Source of the DNA: Alteraurantiacibacter hainanensis
GTDB taxonomy: Bacteria; Pseudomonadota; Alphaproteobacteria; Sphingomonadales; Sphingomonadaceae
Length of the DNA: 64,000 nucleotides
Assembly (NCBI RefSeq): GCF_036321025.1
Contig: NZ_JAZAPB010000001.1
Span: 310,001 to 374,000 of the forward strand
Reading direction: 5' to 3'
Shown: one piece after another, positions 8,062-16,517 of the stretch
Position numbering within the stretch: position 1 is the first letter of the stretch
Layout of the letters: every line of letters begins with the position of its first letter
The notes under the pieces: generated by a model
Database searches by the model: none
What the model saw: only the letters and a program-made list of their open reading frames with translations
What the model was told of the DNA's origin: nothing
Position numbers and translations under genes: made by a program

Positions 8062-9243
8062 GTGACCCAGAGTTACGATGCCATCATCCTGGGCGGCGGC
8101 GCGGCCGGCCTTTTCTGCGCAGCGCTGGCCGGGCAGCGGGGCCGCAACGTGCTGGTGCTGGAACGCGCCGGTGCCGTGGGCAAGAAGATCCTCATCTCGG
8201 GCGGCGGACGCTGCAATTTCACCAATATCGGCGCAGGGCCTGCCAACTACCTCTCCGCCAACCCGCACTTCGCCAAGTCCGCCCTCAGCCGATACACGGC
8301 GCGCGATTTCCTGGCGCTGGTGGAGAAGCACGGGATCGCCTGGCATGAAAAGACGCTGGGACAGCTGTTCTGCGACGGATCGGCGAAGCAGGTCGTCGAC
8401 ATGCTGCTGGACGAATGTGCAGCCGGGCCGGGCAAGGTCGACATCCGCTGCAACGAGGACGTGAGCGACGCGAAACGCGACGGCGAGACGTTCACCGTCA
8501 CCACGCGGACCGATACGTTCACCGCCGCTTCGCTGGTGATCGCCACGGGCGGGCCGTCCATCCCCAAGATGGGCGCGAGCGATTTCGCCTACCGCCTGGC
8601 GCGCCAGTTCGGCCTGAAGGTCGTCGAGCCGCGCCCTGCCCTCGTGCCGCTGACGCTGGGCGGAGAAGATGCGCTTTTCCGCGAGCTGTCGGGCGTCGCT
8701 ACCGAGGTGGAGGCCAGCGCCAACCGGACGACTTTCCGCGAGGCCGCCCTGCTCACCCATCGCGGGCTTTCGGGCCCCGCCATCCTGCAGGTCAGCAGCT
8801 ACTGGAAGCCTGGGGACCCCGTGACCCTGCGCTTCCTGCCCGACAAGGAAGCGGACTGGCTGCCGGAGGAAAAGCGCACCCGCCCTTCCCTCACCCTGCG
8901 CACCGTCTTGCGCGAGCACCTGCCCGACAGGCTGGCCGACACCTTGGCCGAGCGCCTTGGCGTGGACGGCGATCTGGGCAACGTGCCCGACAAGACCCTT
9001 CGCGCTGCCGAAGATCGCCTGTCGGCCTGGCCATTCCGTCCCAATGGCACGGAAGGCTTTGCCAAGGCTGAAGTGACGGTGGGCGGCATCGACACGCGCG
9101 AACTGTCCTCCAAGACGATGGAGGCGCGCAAGGTGCCCGGCCTCTTCGCCATAGGGGAAGCGGTGGACGTGACTGGCTGGCTGGGCGGCTACAATTTCCA
9201 GTGGGCCTGGGCCTCGGCCCACGCTGCGGCGCAGGCATTGTAG
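8062..9243 (+). CDS. NAD(P)/FAD-dependent oxidoreductase, BaiN/HI0933/YhiN family
   Basis: A 393-residue flavoprotein of the HI0933/YhiN family. The N-terminal dinucleotide-binding fold is clear ('AIILGGGAAGLFCAALAGQ', GxGxxG-like), followed by the family motif 'GKKILISGGGRCNFTN', 'VIATGGPSIPKMG', and the C-terminal FAD-contacting 'GEAVDVTGWLGGYNFQWAWA'. The physiological substrate is unknown for most members; BaiN of gut bacteria acts on bile-acid derivatives, but that cannot be carried over. The start is the GTG at 8062 ('VTQSYDAI'); no ATG is available before the FAD motif. It follows the permease by five bases. Confidence 0.92.
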   Translation: MTQSYDAIILGGGAAGLFCAALAGQRGRNVLVLERAGAVGKKILISGGGRCNFTNIGAGPANYLSANPHFAKSALSRYTARDFLALVEKHGIAWHEKTLGQLFCDGSAKQVVDMLLDECAAGPGKVDIRCNEDVSDAKRDGETFTVTTRTDTFTAASLVIATGGPSIPKMGASDFAYRLARQFGLKVVEPRPALVPLTLGGEDALFRELSGVATEVEASANRTTFREAALLTHRGLSGPAILQVSSYWKPGDPVTLRFLPDKEADWLPEEKRTRPSLTLRTVLREHLPDRLADTLAERLGVDGDLGNVPDKTLRAAEDRLSAWPFRPNGTEGFAKAEVTVGGIDTRELSSKTMEARKVPGLFAIGEAVDVTGWLGGYNFQWAWASAHAAAQAL

Positions 9244-9405
9244 TTAACGAACAGGGTTATTTTCGCGTTAATGCTACCGACCGTGCGGGCTTCGCGCCCG
9301 AACACGGTTAACGACATTGTTCTGTCTCGCGAACGTGATCCAATTCCGGTGGGTCGCCAACAGTCGAGGATCCTGCCTTGCGCGGATCCTTCGAGGAGAC
9401 CGGCT

Positions 9406-10827
9406 ATGAGCGATCACGAACACCACGGAATGAAGCCGCTGGAAGGCATGACCGCCTTCTGTGTCCGCGGCCACTATGAGACACACCAGCGCGACGACCG
9501 TTTCGGTCGCCTGTTCGGTCATCTGAGCCCCGCCTATACCCCGCCCGCAATCCTGCGGGACATAGGGGCGAAGAACGGCCCGATGGACGGCAAGTCCGCG
9601 AACGATCGCACCGACAGCGTGCCTGTGGGCATGGTGTTCTTCGGCCAGTTCGTGGACCACGACATCACGCTCGACGCCTCGACCACCTTCGACAGCGTGG
9701 TCGACAACCCCGGCGAGATCACCAACGTGCGCACGCCCACGCTGGATCTGGACTGCATCTATGGCCTTGGTCCGGAAGCGCAGCCCTATCTCTTCGAGCA
9801 GGGCGGCGCATTCGGCGGAGCGAAGCTGCTGACGGGGGCGGACAACCCGGGGCAGGCGGGCATCGCCGCCAGCGACCTGCTCCGCAGCCCGAACGGGCGC
9901 GCGATCATCGGCGATCCGCGCAACGACGAGAACCGCGTGATCAGCCAGCTGCAACTGGCGATCATCCGCTTTCACAACCACGTCTGCGACACGCTGAACA
10001 GCGAGCATGGATACACGGGAAGCAAGCTCTACGAGGAAGCGCGCCGCGACACGACCTGGCATTACCAGTGGGCGGTGGTGAACGACTTCCTCACCGCCAT
10101 GTGCGGCACTCCGGTGGTCCACAAGATCCTCGGCTGCGGTCGGGAGCACTACTGCGGCAGCGTGCCCTACATCCCGATCGAGTTCTCGGTGGCCGCCTAT
10201 CGCTTTGGCCACTCGATGATCCCGATGAAGCTGCAGGTGCAGCAGGGCGAATCTGCACTGGAGCTGTTCGGCTCCATCCTGGGCGGCGGATTCGATCCGC
10301 TGACCGACGGCAAGGGCGTGGTGGACTGGCACGAACTGCTGTTCACGCCGGAGAACCGGCAGGTGGAACGCGCCCAGAAGCTGGATACCAAGCTGGCGGG
10401 CGACCTTCTGGCCCTGCCCTTCATCGCCCCGCCGGACGAGAATTCGCTGGCCGTCCGCAACCTGCTGCGCGGCAACACCTTCCTGCTGCCCGGTGGGGAG
10501 AAAGTGGCCGAAGCCATCGGCTGCGACCGGCAAACCATCGACAAGGTGGTGAAGAAGGTTGCCCAGCTGAGCACAGACCTGCCTGCCGACGGCATCCCCC
10601 TGTGGCTCTACATCCTGGCCGAGGCCGAGGTGATCGGCCGCGCGGAAACGAACGGCAGCACGAAGGAAGGCGAGGCCCTCGGCCCGGTCGGCGCGACCAT
10701 CGTGGCCGAGACGATCATCGGCCTGCTGGAGCTGGACGATCATTCCTATCTGGGAGCCAATCGCAACTGGCACCCGCGAGACGAGTGGAACACGCTCGGC
10801 AAGCTGGTGACCGTGGCCCAGCCCTGA
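9406..10827 (+). CDS. Animal-type haem peroxidase family protein
   Basis: A 473-residue protein of the animal (cyclooxygenase/myeloperoxidase) haem peroxidase family. The distal site is seen as 'GQFVDHDITLDAS' near residue 80, with catalytic His and the adjacent calcium-ligand Asp. The proximal His is in 'YRFGHSMIPMKL' near residue 270, and 'GDPRNDENRVISQLQLAI' is the conserved helix between them. The start at ATG 9406 is set by GAGGAG about 8 bases upstream. No signal peptide is visible ('MSDHEHHGMKPLEG'), so export by the Sec route is not indicated. Bacterial members use H2O2 to oxidise halides or organic compounds; the substrate here is unknown. It faces the TonB-dependent receptor gene tail to tail, with a hairpin between. 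Confidence 0.9.
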   Translation: MSDHEHHGMKPLEGMTAFCVRGHYETHQRDDRFGRLFGHLSPAYTPPAILRDIGAKNGPMDGKSANDRTDSVPVGMVFFGQFVDHDITLDASTTFDSVVDNPGEITNVRTPTLDLDCIYGLGPEAQPYLFEQGGAFGGAKLLTGADNPGQAGIAASDLLRSPNGRAIIGDPRNDENRVISQLQLAIIRFHNHVCDTLNSEHGYTGSKLYEEARRDTTWHYQWAVVNDFLTAMCGTPVVHKILGCGREHYCGSVPYIPIEFSVAAYRFGHSMIPMKLQVQQGESALELFGSILGGGFDPLTDGKGVVDWHELLFTPENRQVERAQKLDTKLAGDLLALPFIAPPDENSLAVRNLLRGNTFLLPGGEKVAEAIGCDRQTIDKVVKKVAQLSTDLPADGIPLWLYILAEAEVIGRAETNGSTKEGEALGPVGATIVAETIIGLLELDDHSYLGANRNWHPRDEWNTLGKLVTVAQP

Positions 10828-10838
10828 CCCGCGATCAG

Positions 10839-10863
10839 GGGGCCGGTCTGCGCGGCCGGCCCC
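10839..10863. terminator. Hairpin between convergent peroxidase and receptor genes
   Basis: A perfect 8-bp stem GGGGCCGG / CCGGCCCC with a 9-base loop lies in the 47 bases separating the two convergent stops. On the plus strand it is followed by GTGCTGCTTCTTC, only moderately T-rich. It probably ends transcription from at least the peroxidase side, possibly both. Confidence 0.5.
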
Positions 10864-10874
10864 GTGCTGCTTCT

Positions 10875-13769
10875 TCAGAAGATCTTGCGGAACTCGATTT
10901 CGAAACTGCGCCCGACCGGATCGATCAGGAACGGCTGGTATCTCAGGGGAACATCGCCGTTTCCGTCGGTCACGCTCTGGCGGGCATCGAACACGTTGTC
11001 GATGCCGATACCCACGCGCGTGCCCTTCAGGAAGGGCACCGCTTCCACCAGCGATTCCCGCCGGTCGAGGTCGGCAAAGGCGCGCAGGTTGATGGTCAGG
11101 TAGTCGCCAAAGAACAGGTCCGTGCTGCCCGCCTGGCCAGATCCGTCGAGACGCGAGGACCCGGTGTAGTTGGCAAAGGTGATCAGGCCGAACCCGTCGT
11201 AGAACACGCCGCCGCGCGCCCGAACCGAATGGCGCGGATCGCCCCCGCCCGTCAGCGCGTCGCCATCCAGCAGGTCCAGCACCGGCAGGCCCGGCGCGAT
11301 CAGCACGGTATTCTCTAGCTCGAGCGTGTAATCGAGGTTGAAGAACCAGCGTCCCGTCGGCGGACCGTCGCCGCCGCCACCAAAGCGCCCGAAACCGCGG
11401 AAGCCGCCACCGCCGCCGCGATTGCCGCCGCGCTCGCCGCCATCGGCTTGCTGCTGCGGCGGCCCGTCGGCGCTGCAGATGCGCTCGCGAATGGCGGCGA
11501 AGCGTTCGGGATCGACCTGGCCATCCTCGCCCGCGAGACGCTGCAGCATCTGCGGCGGGATGCTAATCGGTTCGCCGTCCGGGCCGAGCGGCGGATCCTC
11601 GCCCGCGGCCTGTGCCGCCAGCGCGCGGTTGAACAGGTCGACAAGCACGTCCGGCTCGCTTTCGCAGAAGGTCGCGCGCATCTGCTGGAACTGCTCGGCA
11701 TTGGGCGGGCCGCCCTGGGGGCCACCCGGTCCATCGGGAGGGCCGCCTTCGCCGCCACCGCGATTGCCGCCGCCCATGCCGCCCGGCCGCCCCCCCCGAC
11801 GTCCCTCGCCGCCGCCGCCTTCGCGGTCGCCGCCGATCTGGTCGGAAAGGTTGAGGCCGAATTGCAGGCGCTGCTCGTCGCGCTCCGCGAAGGTCACGAA
11901 GCGGTCGTCCAACTGCACCAGTCGCCCTGTGGCATCGCGGGTCACGCGGCCGGGAAATGCGGCTTCGATCTCCGGCGTCAGCGTGGGCAGTCCGCTGGTG
12001 ACGTCGCTGGAATGGTTGTCGAAATAGTCGATCGAGAAGGAGCCGTTGTCGATGAACGGCAGTTCCCAGATCAGCCCTAACTTCCAGTCGCTCTGCGACT
12101 GCGCCGGCAGGTTGGGATTGCCGCCGCTGATCACGGTGGCCAGCACCGTCTCGTTGTTGGCTATGTCGAACACCGGCACGTTGGGCGTGGCGATCGCCGG
12201 GTTGCCCAGCTGGCTGAGCGTCGGGGCGACCTCGCGGTTGATATGGTTGACCGTGAAGGTGAGGTTGTCGGTCACGCCCCAGGTCAGCCCGACGGTCCAG
12301 TCGTGCAGGGTGCCGAAGTCGGAAAGGTAGTCGAACCCTCCGTTCAGGTTCAGCGACAGGTCGCCGACCGCGCCGAGGAAATCCTCCTCGCGGCTGGTCA
12401 GCGGAATGGAGACGTTGGCCCCGCCCAGAACGCGCCCGCGCGTCAGCTGCGCATCGCTGGCAAGAGCGCGCGTGTCGCTGCTCTCGATGCGGTTCCAGCG
12501 ATAGCCGCTGCGCAGCGTCACGGAAACGTCGCCCGCCGGCAGGTAGATCGGGTTGCCGCGCGCCGTTGCCAGCGCGTTGAAGGTATATGTGTCGCTCAGC
12601 GATTCATCGAAACCGGCATCGGCAAAGGCGCCAAGGTCCGCGTCCAGCGGCAAGAGTCCCGCCGCCGCGTCCGCCACGACGTCCGCCGTGTCCACCCGGC
12701 GCTGCGTGCGGCTGACGTTGTCGGTATAGGTGCCGTCCAGCGTGCCGGTCACTTCCCAGTCGCCCAGTCCCAGGTTCAGGGTGCTGCCGACGGAATAGGA
12801 CTGATTGCGACTGTCCACCGTCAGCGGATCGTCGGCGTTGAAGGCGCGCAGGGCGGAATTGCCGCTCGCATCGGTCAGCAGCACGGTGTCGAGACCCTGC
12901 AGGCGCAGGTTGTCGTCGCGTTCGTAGGTGGCGTTGAGGGACAGCGAATTGCCGCTGTCGCCAAGGCTCGTGCTCCAGTTCGCCGTTGCCTCCACCCCGG
13001 CGCTGTCCGCCACCAGGCTGCGGAATTGCGCGGGATCGGGATCGCCCGCCACGTCGGGCACGTTGCCCTCGGCCTGCACGATGCCGCGCTCGGCTTCGGT
13101 CAGGGTGCTGGAGTTTTCCCATTCAAGGTTGAGATTGAGCCTGCTGGGCCCGTCGATCCGCAGGTAGGTGCCTTCCACCTCCTGCGTGGAATAGCCGCCG
13201 TCGAACGGCTGGCCGTATTCCACTTCGATCTCGCGGCTGGAGAAATTGTCCTTCAGGATGAAGTTCACCACCCGCTGGTCTGGCGAATAGCCGTAGCGCT
13301 GGGCCACTTCCTCGGTGAACACCTCGGTCCGCTCGATCGCTTCGGGCGGGTAGCTGCGCAGTTCGCGGAAAGAGGAAATGCGCACCCCGTTCACCAGGAT
13401 GACCGGGCCGCCGCCGCCGCCAAAGCCGCCGCTCCCGCCGCGACCGCGCGAGGAATTCACCTGCGGCCCCAGCGCCTGCAGCAGCTCCTCGATGGACCCT
13501 GCGCCGTAGGCGGCGATGTCCTCCTGATCCAGCTCAAGGATCGGGGGCTCCGGCGCGTCGACCTGGTCGATCAGCCGGGCGCCGAGGACCAGGATCGTGT
13601 TGACGTCCTCGTCCGGCGTCTGCGGCGGTGGAGGGTCGCTGTCTTCCTGGGCCGTACCGGGGACGGTCGAAGGTGCGGGCGCGTTGTTCTGAGCCAGTGC
13701 GAGACTGGAAGGAAGCGCGCACAGGGCAGCGGCCATGGCAAGGGCACTGCAGGACAAGATTGGTTTCAA
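10875..13769 (-). CDS. TonB-dependent outer-membrane receptor with large Gly-rich insertion
   Basis: A 964-residue TonB-dependent receptor. The signal peptide starts at a TTG (13769; 'KPILSCSALAMAAALCALP' follows) preceded by GGAAGG at a good distance, and ends near 'LALAQ'. A plug domain follows ('IAAYGAGSIEELLQALGPQ', 'GPVILVNGVRISSF', 'QRVVNFILKDNFSSREIE'), then a long beta-barrel ending '...RSFEIEFRKIF' with the terminal aromatic residue typical of barrel proteins. The plug contains a short run 'RGRGGSGGFGGGGG', and the barrel region a roughly 160-residue Gly-, Pro- and Arg-rich insertion with two Cys (coded by about 11350-11835). The ligand is unknown. Other starts lie upstream in frame but lack a ribosome site or signal peptide. 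Confidence 0.9.
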   Translation of the reverse strand: MKPILSCSALAMAAALCALPSSLALAQNNAPAPSTVPGTAQEDSDPPPPQTPDEDVNTILVLGARLIDQVDAPEPPILELDQEDIAAYGAGSIEELLQALGPQVNSSRGRGGSGGFGGGGGPVILVNGVRISSFRELRSYPPEAIERTEVFTEEVAQRYGYSPDQRVVNFILKDNFSSREIEVEYGQPFDGGYSTQEVEGTYLRIDGPSRLNLNLEWENSSTLTEAERGIVQAEGNVPDVAGDPDPAQFRSLVADSAGVEATANWSTSLGDSGNSLSLNATYERDDNLRLQGLDTVLLTDASGNSALRAFNADDPLTVDSRNQSYSVGSTLNLGLGDWEVTGTLDGTYTDNVSRTQRRVDTADVVADAAAGLLPLDADLGAFADAGFDESLSDTYTFNALATARGNPIYLPAGDVSVTLRSGYRWNRIESSDTRALASDAQLTRGRVLGGANVSIPLTSREEDFLGAVGDLSLNLNGGFDYLSDFGTLHDWTVGLTWGVTDNLTFTVNHINREVAPTLSQLGNPAIATPNVPVFDIANNETVLATVISGGNPNLPAQSQSDWKLGLIWELPFIDNGSFSIDYFDNHSSDVTSGLPTLTPEIEAAFPGRVTRDATGRLVQLDDRFVTFAERDEQRLQFGLNLSDQIGGDREGGGGEGRRGGRPGGMGGGNRGGGEGGPPDGPGGPQGGPPNAEQFQQMRATFCESEPDVLVDLFNRALAAQAAGEDPPLGPDGEPISIPPQMLQRLAGEDGQVDPERFAAIRERICSADGPPQQQADGGERGGNRGGGGGFRGFGRFGGGGDGPPTGRWFFNLDYTLELENTVLIAPGLPVLDLLDGDALTGGGDPRHSVRARGGVFYDGFGLITFANYTGSSRLDGSGQAGSTDLFFGDYLTINLRAFADLDRRESLVEAVPFLKGTRVGIGIDNVFDARQSVTDGNGDVPLRYQPFLIDPVGRSFEIEFRKIF

Positions 13770-13998
13770 GATATCGGCCTTCCGGACAGAATCAACTTCC
13801 CCGCCGGGGATGCGTATGTTGTGCAACGCACAAACAAGCAAGACGGCCCGTTGTCGTATTTTGTCGCAGATGTATCGCAGCTTGCGGGTGATTTTCGGCC
13901 GGATTAATGCCCCATCTTCCAATTTGTCCGCTGTGCGGCTACAGCGCGCCGCCGGGGAACACGGATTCTCTCGAATATCAAAAGGACCAAGAGACTGA

Positions 13999-14250
13999 AT
14001 GGCTAAGGAAGAACTTCTCGAAATGCGCGGCAAGGTGGTTGAACTGCTGCCCAACGCTATGTTCCGCGTCGAGCTCGAGAATGGCCACGAAGTCCTGGGA
14101 CACACCGCTGGCCGGATGCGCAAGAACCGGATCCGCGTGCTGGTGGGTGACGAAGTGCTGTGCGAACTGACGCCCTACGATCTTACCAAGGCGCGCATCA
14201 CCTATCGCTTCATGCCGGGTCGCGGCGGACCGCCGGGCCACAACGGCTAG
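13999..14250 (+). CDS. infA: Translation initiation factor IF-1
   Basis: IF-1, 83 residues, a single OB-fold protein that blocks the ribosomal A site during initiation. The family core is clear: 'MAKEELLEMRGKVVELLPN', 'FRVELENGHEVLGHTAG', 'MRKNRIRVLVGDEV', 'ARITYRF'. The short tail 'MPGRGGPPGHNG' extends beyond the E. coli protein (72 residues), as is common in alphaproteobacteria. ATG 13999 has AAAGGA at 13980-13985 about 13 bases upstream and AAGAGA nearer. It begins the series infA-maf-RNase G/E-yacG. The 229 bases before it separate it from the divergent receptor gene and must hold both promoters; I could not assign them confidently. Confidence 0.97.
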   Translation: MAKEELLEMRGKVVELLPNAMFRVELENGHEVLGHTAGRMRKNRIRVLVGDEVLCELTPYDLTKARITYRFMPGRGGPPGHNG

Positions 14251-14272
14251 GCCGCGGGCACGGCTCGTAACG

Positions 14273-14860
14273 GTGACTGTGACCGATAGCCGCCCTACCC
14301 TTACCCTCGCTTCCGCTAGTCCGCGCCGCCGCGAATGGCTGGTTCGGCTGGGTATCGAGCCCGACAGCATAGCTCCCGCCGACATCGACGAGACGCCTCG
14401 CAAAAGCGAGCTTCCACGCGCCTATGCCCAGCGCATGGCGCGGGAAAAGGCCGTGGCCGTCGATGCCGGGGGGTCGCATGTGCTCGCCGGCGATACCGTC
14501 GTCGCCGCAGGTCGCCGCATCCTGCCCAAGGCGGAGGACGAGGCGACCGCCCGCCAATGCCTTGACCTGCTATCGGGCCGCCGCCACCGCGTGTTTTCCG
14601 CCGTAGCGCTCGCCGCGCCCGACGGGACCGTGCGCGAACGGGTGAGCGAAACGCAGCTGAAGTTCAAACGCCTCTCGAACGACGAGATCGACGCCTACAT
14701 CGCCAGCGGCGAGTGGCACGGCAAGGCCGGCGGATACGCGATCCAGGGCCTGGCCGAGTCCTTGATCCCGTGGATACAGGGCAGTCATTCCGGCGTCGTC
14801 GGCCTGCCGCTCTACGAGACTCGCGCGTTGCTGAAGGCAGCAGGCTTTCCCGTTGGCTGA
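14273..14860 (+). CDS. maf: Maf-family nucleoside triphosphate pyrophosphatase
   Basis: A 195-residue Maf/YhdE/YceF-family enzyme that removes pyrophosphate from non-canonical or pyrimidine NTPs. The opening 'LTLASASPRRREWLVRLGI' is the family signature (S-x-S-P-R-R), followed by 'LAGDTVVAAGRRILPKAED' and 'GYAIQGLAESLIPWIQGSHS', which contain the catalytic and metal-binding residues. The start is GTG 14273, 22 bases after infA. The last eight bases overlap the next gene. In alphaproteobacteria maf regularly sits between infA and an RNase G/E gene, so co-transcription is expected. Confidence 0.93.
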   Translation: MTVTDSRPTLTLASASPRRREWLVRLGIEPDSIAPADIDETPRKSELPRAYAQRMAREKAVAVDAGGSHVLAGDTVVAAGRRILPKAEDEATARQCLDLLSGRRHRVFSAVALAAPDGTVRERVSETQLKFKRLSNDEIDAYIASGEWHGKAGGYAIQGLAESLIPWIQGSHSGVVGLPLYETRALLKAAGFPVG

Positions 14861-15827
14861 GTGGTTCCTCGAGGAAGGGATCGGCGAGCACCGCGCCGTC
14901 CGCCTGGAGGGGGGCATCATTGCAGAGGCCATGGTTTCGTGGCCGGGCGGGCTTTCCACCGGCCTGGTGGAGGAAGCGACGCTCACCGCGCGCCGCAGCG
15001 GATCACCGCGGGGAACCGCCACCTTCGACAACGGCCAGGTCGCCCTCGTCGACCGCCTTCCGAGAGAAGCCAGCGAAGGGTCGCGCATCCGCCTGCAGGT
15101 GGTGCGCCCCGCCCTCGCCGAAGCAGGCCGCGCCAAGCATGCGCAGGCCCGCCCCACCGATGCTCCGCCCCGCGCCGCGCCCACGCTCGCCGAAGCGCTG
15201 GCCTCGGCAGGCCATGCCGTGCGCAAGGTCCATCGCTTCCCGGATTGCGACTGGGGAGAGTTGGTGGCCGAAGCGATGGAAGGGCGCGTCGATTTCACCG
15301 GCGGCAGCCTGCACTTCGCCTGCACCCCGGCGATGACCGTGTGCGATGTCGATGGAGACCTTCCCCCGGCCCAGCTGGCAGTGGCTTCTGCCAAGGCCCT
15401 CGCCGCTGCGGTGAAGCGGCTGGACCTTCGCGGGAACATCGGGGTCGATTTTCCGACCCTGCCCGACAAGCAGGATCGCCGCCGCGTGGATGCCGCGCTG
15501 GCCGATGCCCTTTCGCGCTGGCCGCACGAGCGCACGGCGATGAACGGCTTCGGTTTCGTGCAGCTTGTCGCCCGGCTGGAACGCCCGTCCCTGCTGCAAC
15601 GCGCCGCCTATCACCGCGCCGCCTTCGCCGCCCGCCAGTTGTTGCGACGGGCGGAACAGCTGGACGGGCCGGGAACGACGGAGCTTCGCGCCCATCCCGC
15701 CGTCATCGGCCAGCTCACGGCCCAGTGGCTGGACGAGCTGCGACGCCGCACCGGCAGGGAGGTGTCGACAAGGCCCGATCCAGCCCTTGCGATGGAAGCG
15801 CCGCACGCCCAGCTAACAGGGGCATGA
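14853..15827 (+). CDS. Short, degenerate RNase E/G-like protein
   Basis: A 324-residue member of the ribonuclease E/G family, much shorter than RNase G (about 490) or the RNase E catalytic half (about 530). The nuclease core is recognisable in 'LRGNIGVDFPTLPDKQDRR', which aligns with the RNase E 'GGLIIIDFIDM' region and keeps the first metal-binding Asp. 'MNGFGFVQLVARLERPSL' aligns with the 'ISRFGLLEMSRQR' strand. The second catalytic Asp (RNase E D346, in a Q-D-R-A-R context) appears replaced within 'SRWPHERTAM', and the Zn-link CPxC motif is missing. The N-terminal S1-like part is weak. Start TTG 14853 overlaps maf by eight bases. It may be a specialised or inactive RNA-binding relative. 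Confidence 0.78.
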   Translation: MAEWFLEEGIGEHRAVRLEGGIIAEAMVSWPGGLSTGLVEEATLTARRSGSPRGTATFDNGQVALVDRLPREASEGSRIRLQVVRPALAEAGRAKHAQARPTDAPPRAAPTLAEALASAGHAVRKVHRFPDCDWGELVAEAMEGRVDFTGGSLHFACTPAMTVCDVDGDLPPAQLAVASAKALAAAVKRLDLRGNIGVDFPTLPDKQDRRRVDAALADALSRWPHERTAMNGFGFVQLVARLERPSLLQRAAYHRAAFAARQLLRRAEQLDGPGTTELRAHPAVIGQLTAQWLDELRRRTGREVSTRPDPALAMEAPHAQLTGA

Positions 15828-15988
15828 GCAACAAACCCTGCCCTATCTGCAAGAAGCCTCGCGTCGAGGAATTCCGGCCCTTCTGCTCCAGTCGCTGCCG
15901 CGACCGCGACCTGGCGCAGTGGTTCAACGATGGCTACGCCGTGCCCGGCCCGGCTGTGGACCCTGAGGATATCGCGAAGGAAGAGTGA
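15824..15988 (+). CDS. yacG: DNA gyrase inhibitor YacG (zinc-binding)
   Basis: A 54-residue zinc-finger protein of the YacG family. The four zinc ligands are visible as C-P-I-C near residues 6-9 and 'CSSRC' near 21-25, followed by the family motif 'RDRDLAQWFNDGYAVPG'. In E. coli YacG binds GyrB and blocks DNA binding by gyrase. ATG 15824 overlaps the stop of the RNase-like gene (ATGA), so translation is coupled. It ends the infA series; tRNA-Phe follows 91 bases later. Confidence 0.93.
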   Translation: MSNKPCPICKKPRVEEFRPFCSSRCRDRDLAQWFNDGYAVPGPAVDPEDIAKEE

Positions 15989-16079
15989 ATTGGGGTCTTG
16001 CCAAGACTTCGGCACTTCGCCATAGGCGCCCACTCATTCGCGTGACCGGCGCTTCGAAGATGCCTGTCGCCGATGCGAT

Positions 16080-16154
16080 GCCTGGGTAGCTCAGTGGTAG
16101 AGCAGACGACTGAAAATCGTCGTGTCGGTGGTTCGACTCCGCCCCCGGGCACCA
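16080..16154 (+). tRNA. tRNA-Phe (GAA)
   Basis: A complete 75-base tRNA. The acceptor stem GCCTGGG pairs with CCCGGGC (one G-T pair), the D arm is AGCTCAGTGGTAGAGC, and the anticodon loop CTGAAAA (stem GACGA/TCGTC) gives anticodon GAA at 16112-16114. The T arm contains GGTTCGACTCC. The CCA end (16152-16154) is encoded. It stands alone, after yacG. Confidence 0.97.
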
Positions 16155-16517
16155 CTCCCTAAAGCGCTACGCCTCGCCGTTCATCTGGGCCACCAGATGG
16201 CTTCAGGCCGCGCTGATCACCACGCTTCCGGTTATGATTTGATCGGAAAGCCCGGGCACCCGGCGCATAAGGTCGAGCATCTGCTCGCACGGTGTCATAA
16301 CGCACCGAACCGCGCGGCGTTGCAAGCGGGCTTTTCGGTCTGTCCGGATTCCCTCCGCGCAAACGTGGGCGCGCGCTGCAGCACGGCCTTTTGTCCCGTT
16401 GCGGAACCTGCCGGTGCCCCCGACATTGCCAAGGTGGACGAAATCAACCTACGCATGCTTCCGCCCCTGCCGCGCAACTAGCGGCGATGGCCCATGCGGC
16501 AAGCGAAAGGACCAAAC
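16155..16517 (+). other. Intergenic stretch with no recognised gene
   Basis: About 360 bases between tRNA-Phe and wrbA. Open frames cross it on both strands, but they run into the tRNA or lack ribosome sites, and their translations are Arg/Ala/Pro-rich low-information sequence typical of shadow frames in GC-rich DNA. It presumably holds the tRNA 3' processing region and the wrbA promoter. I see no repeat or convincing RNA structure. Confidence 0.5.

Noticed and set aside
9244..9405. CtrA binding pair from the repeated TTAAC motifs upstream of the peroxidase
   Set aside because: The TTAA elements are not at the required seven-base spacing.
12243..13907. Long open frame (about 550 codons) antisense to the TonB-dependent receptor
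   Set aside because: Product is Arg/Gly/Val-rich without family features; it exists because GC-rich third positions of the real gene leave the opposite frame free of stops.
16122..16481. Possible small gene overlapping tRNA-Phe and the following gap
   Set aside because: Begins inside the tRNA, has no ribosome site and codes for low-information sequence.
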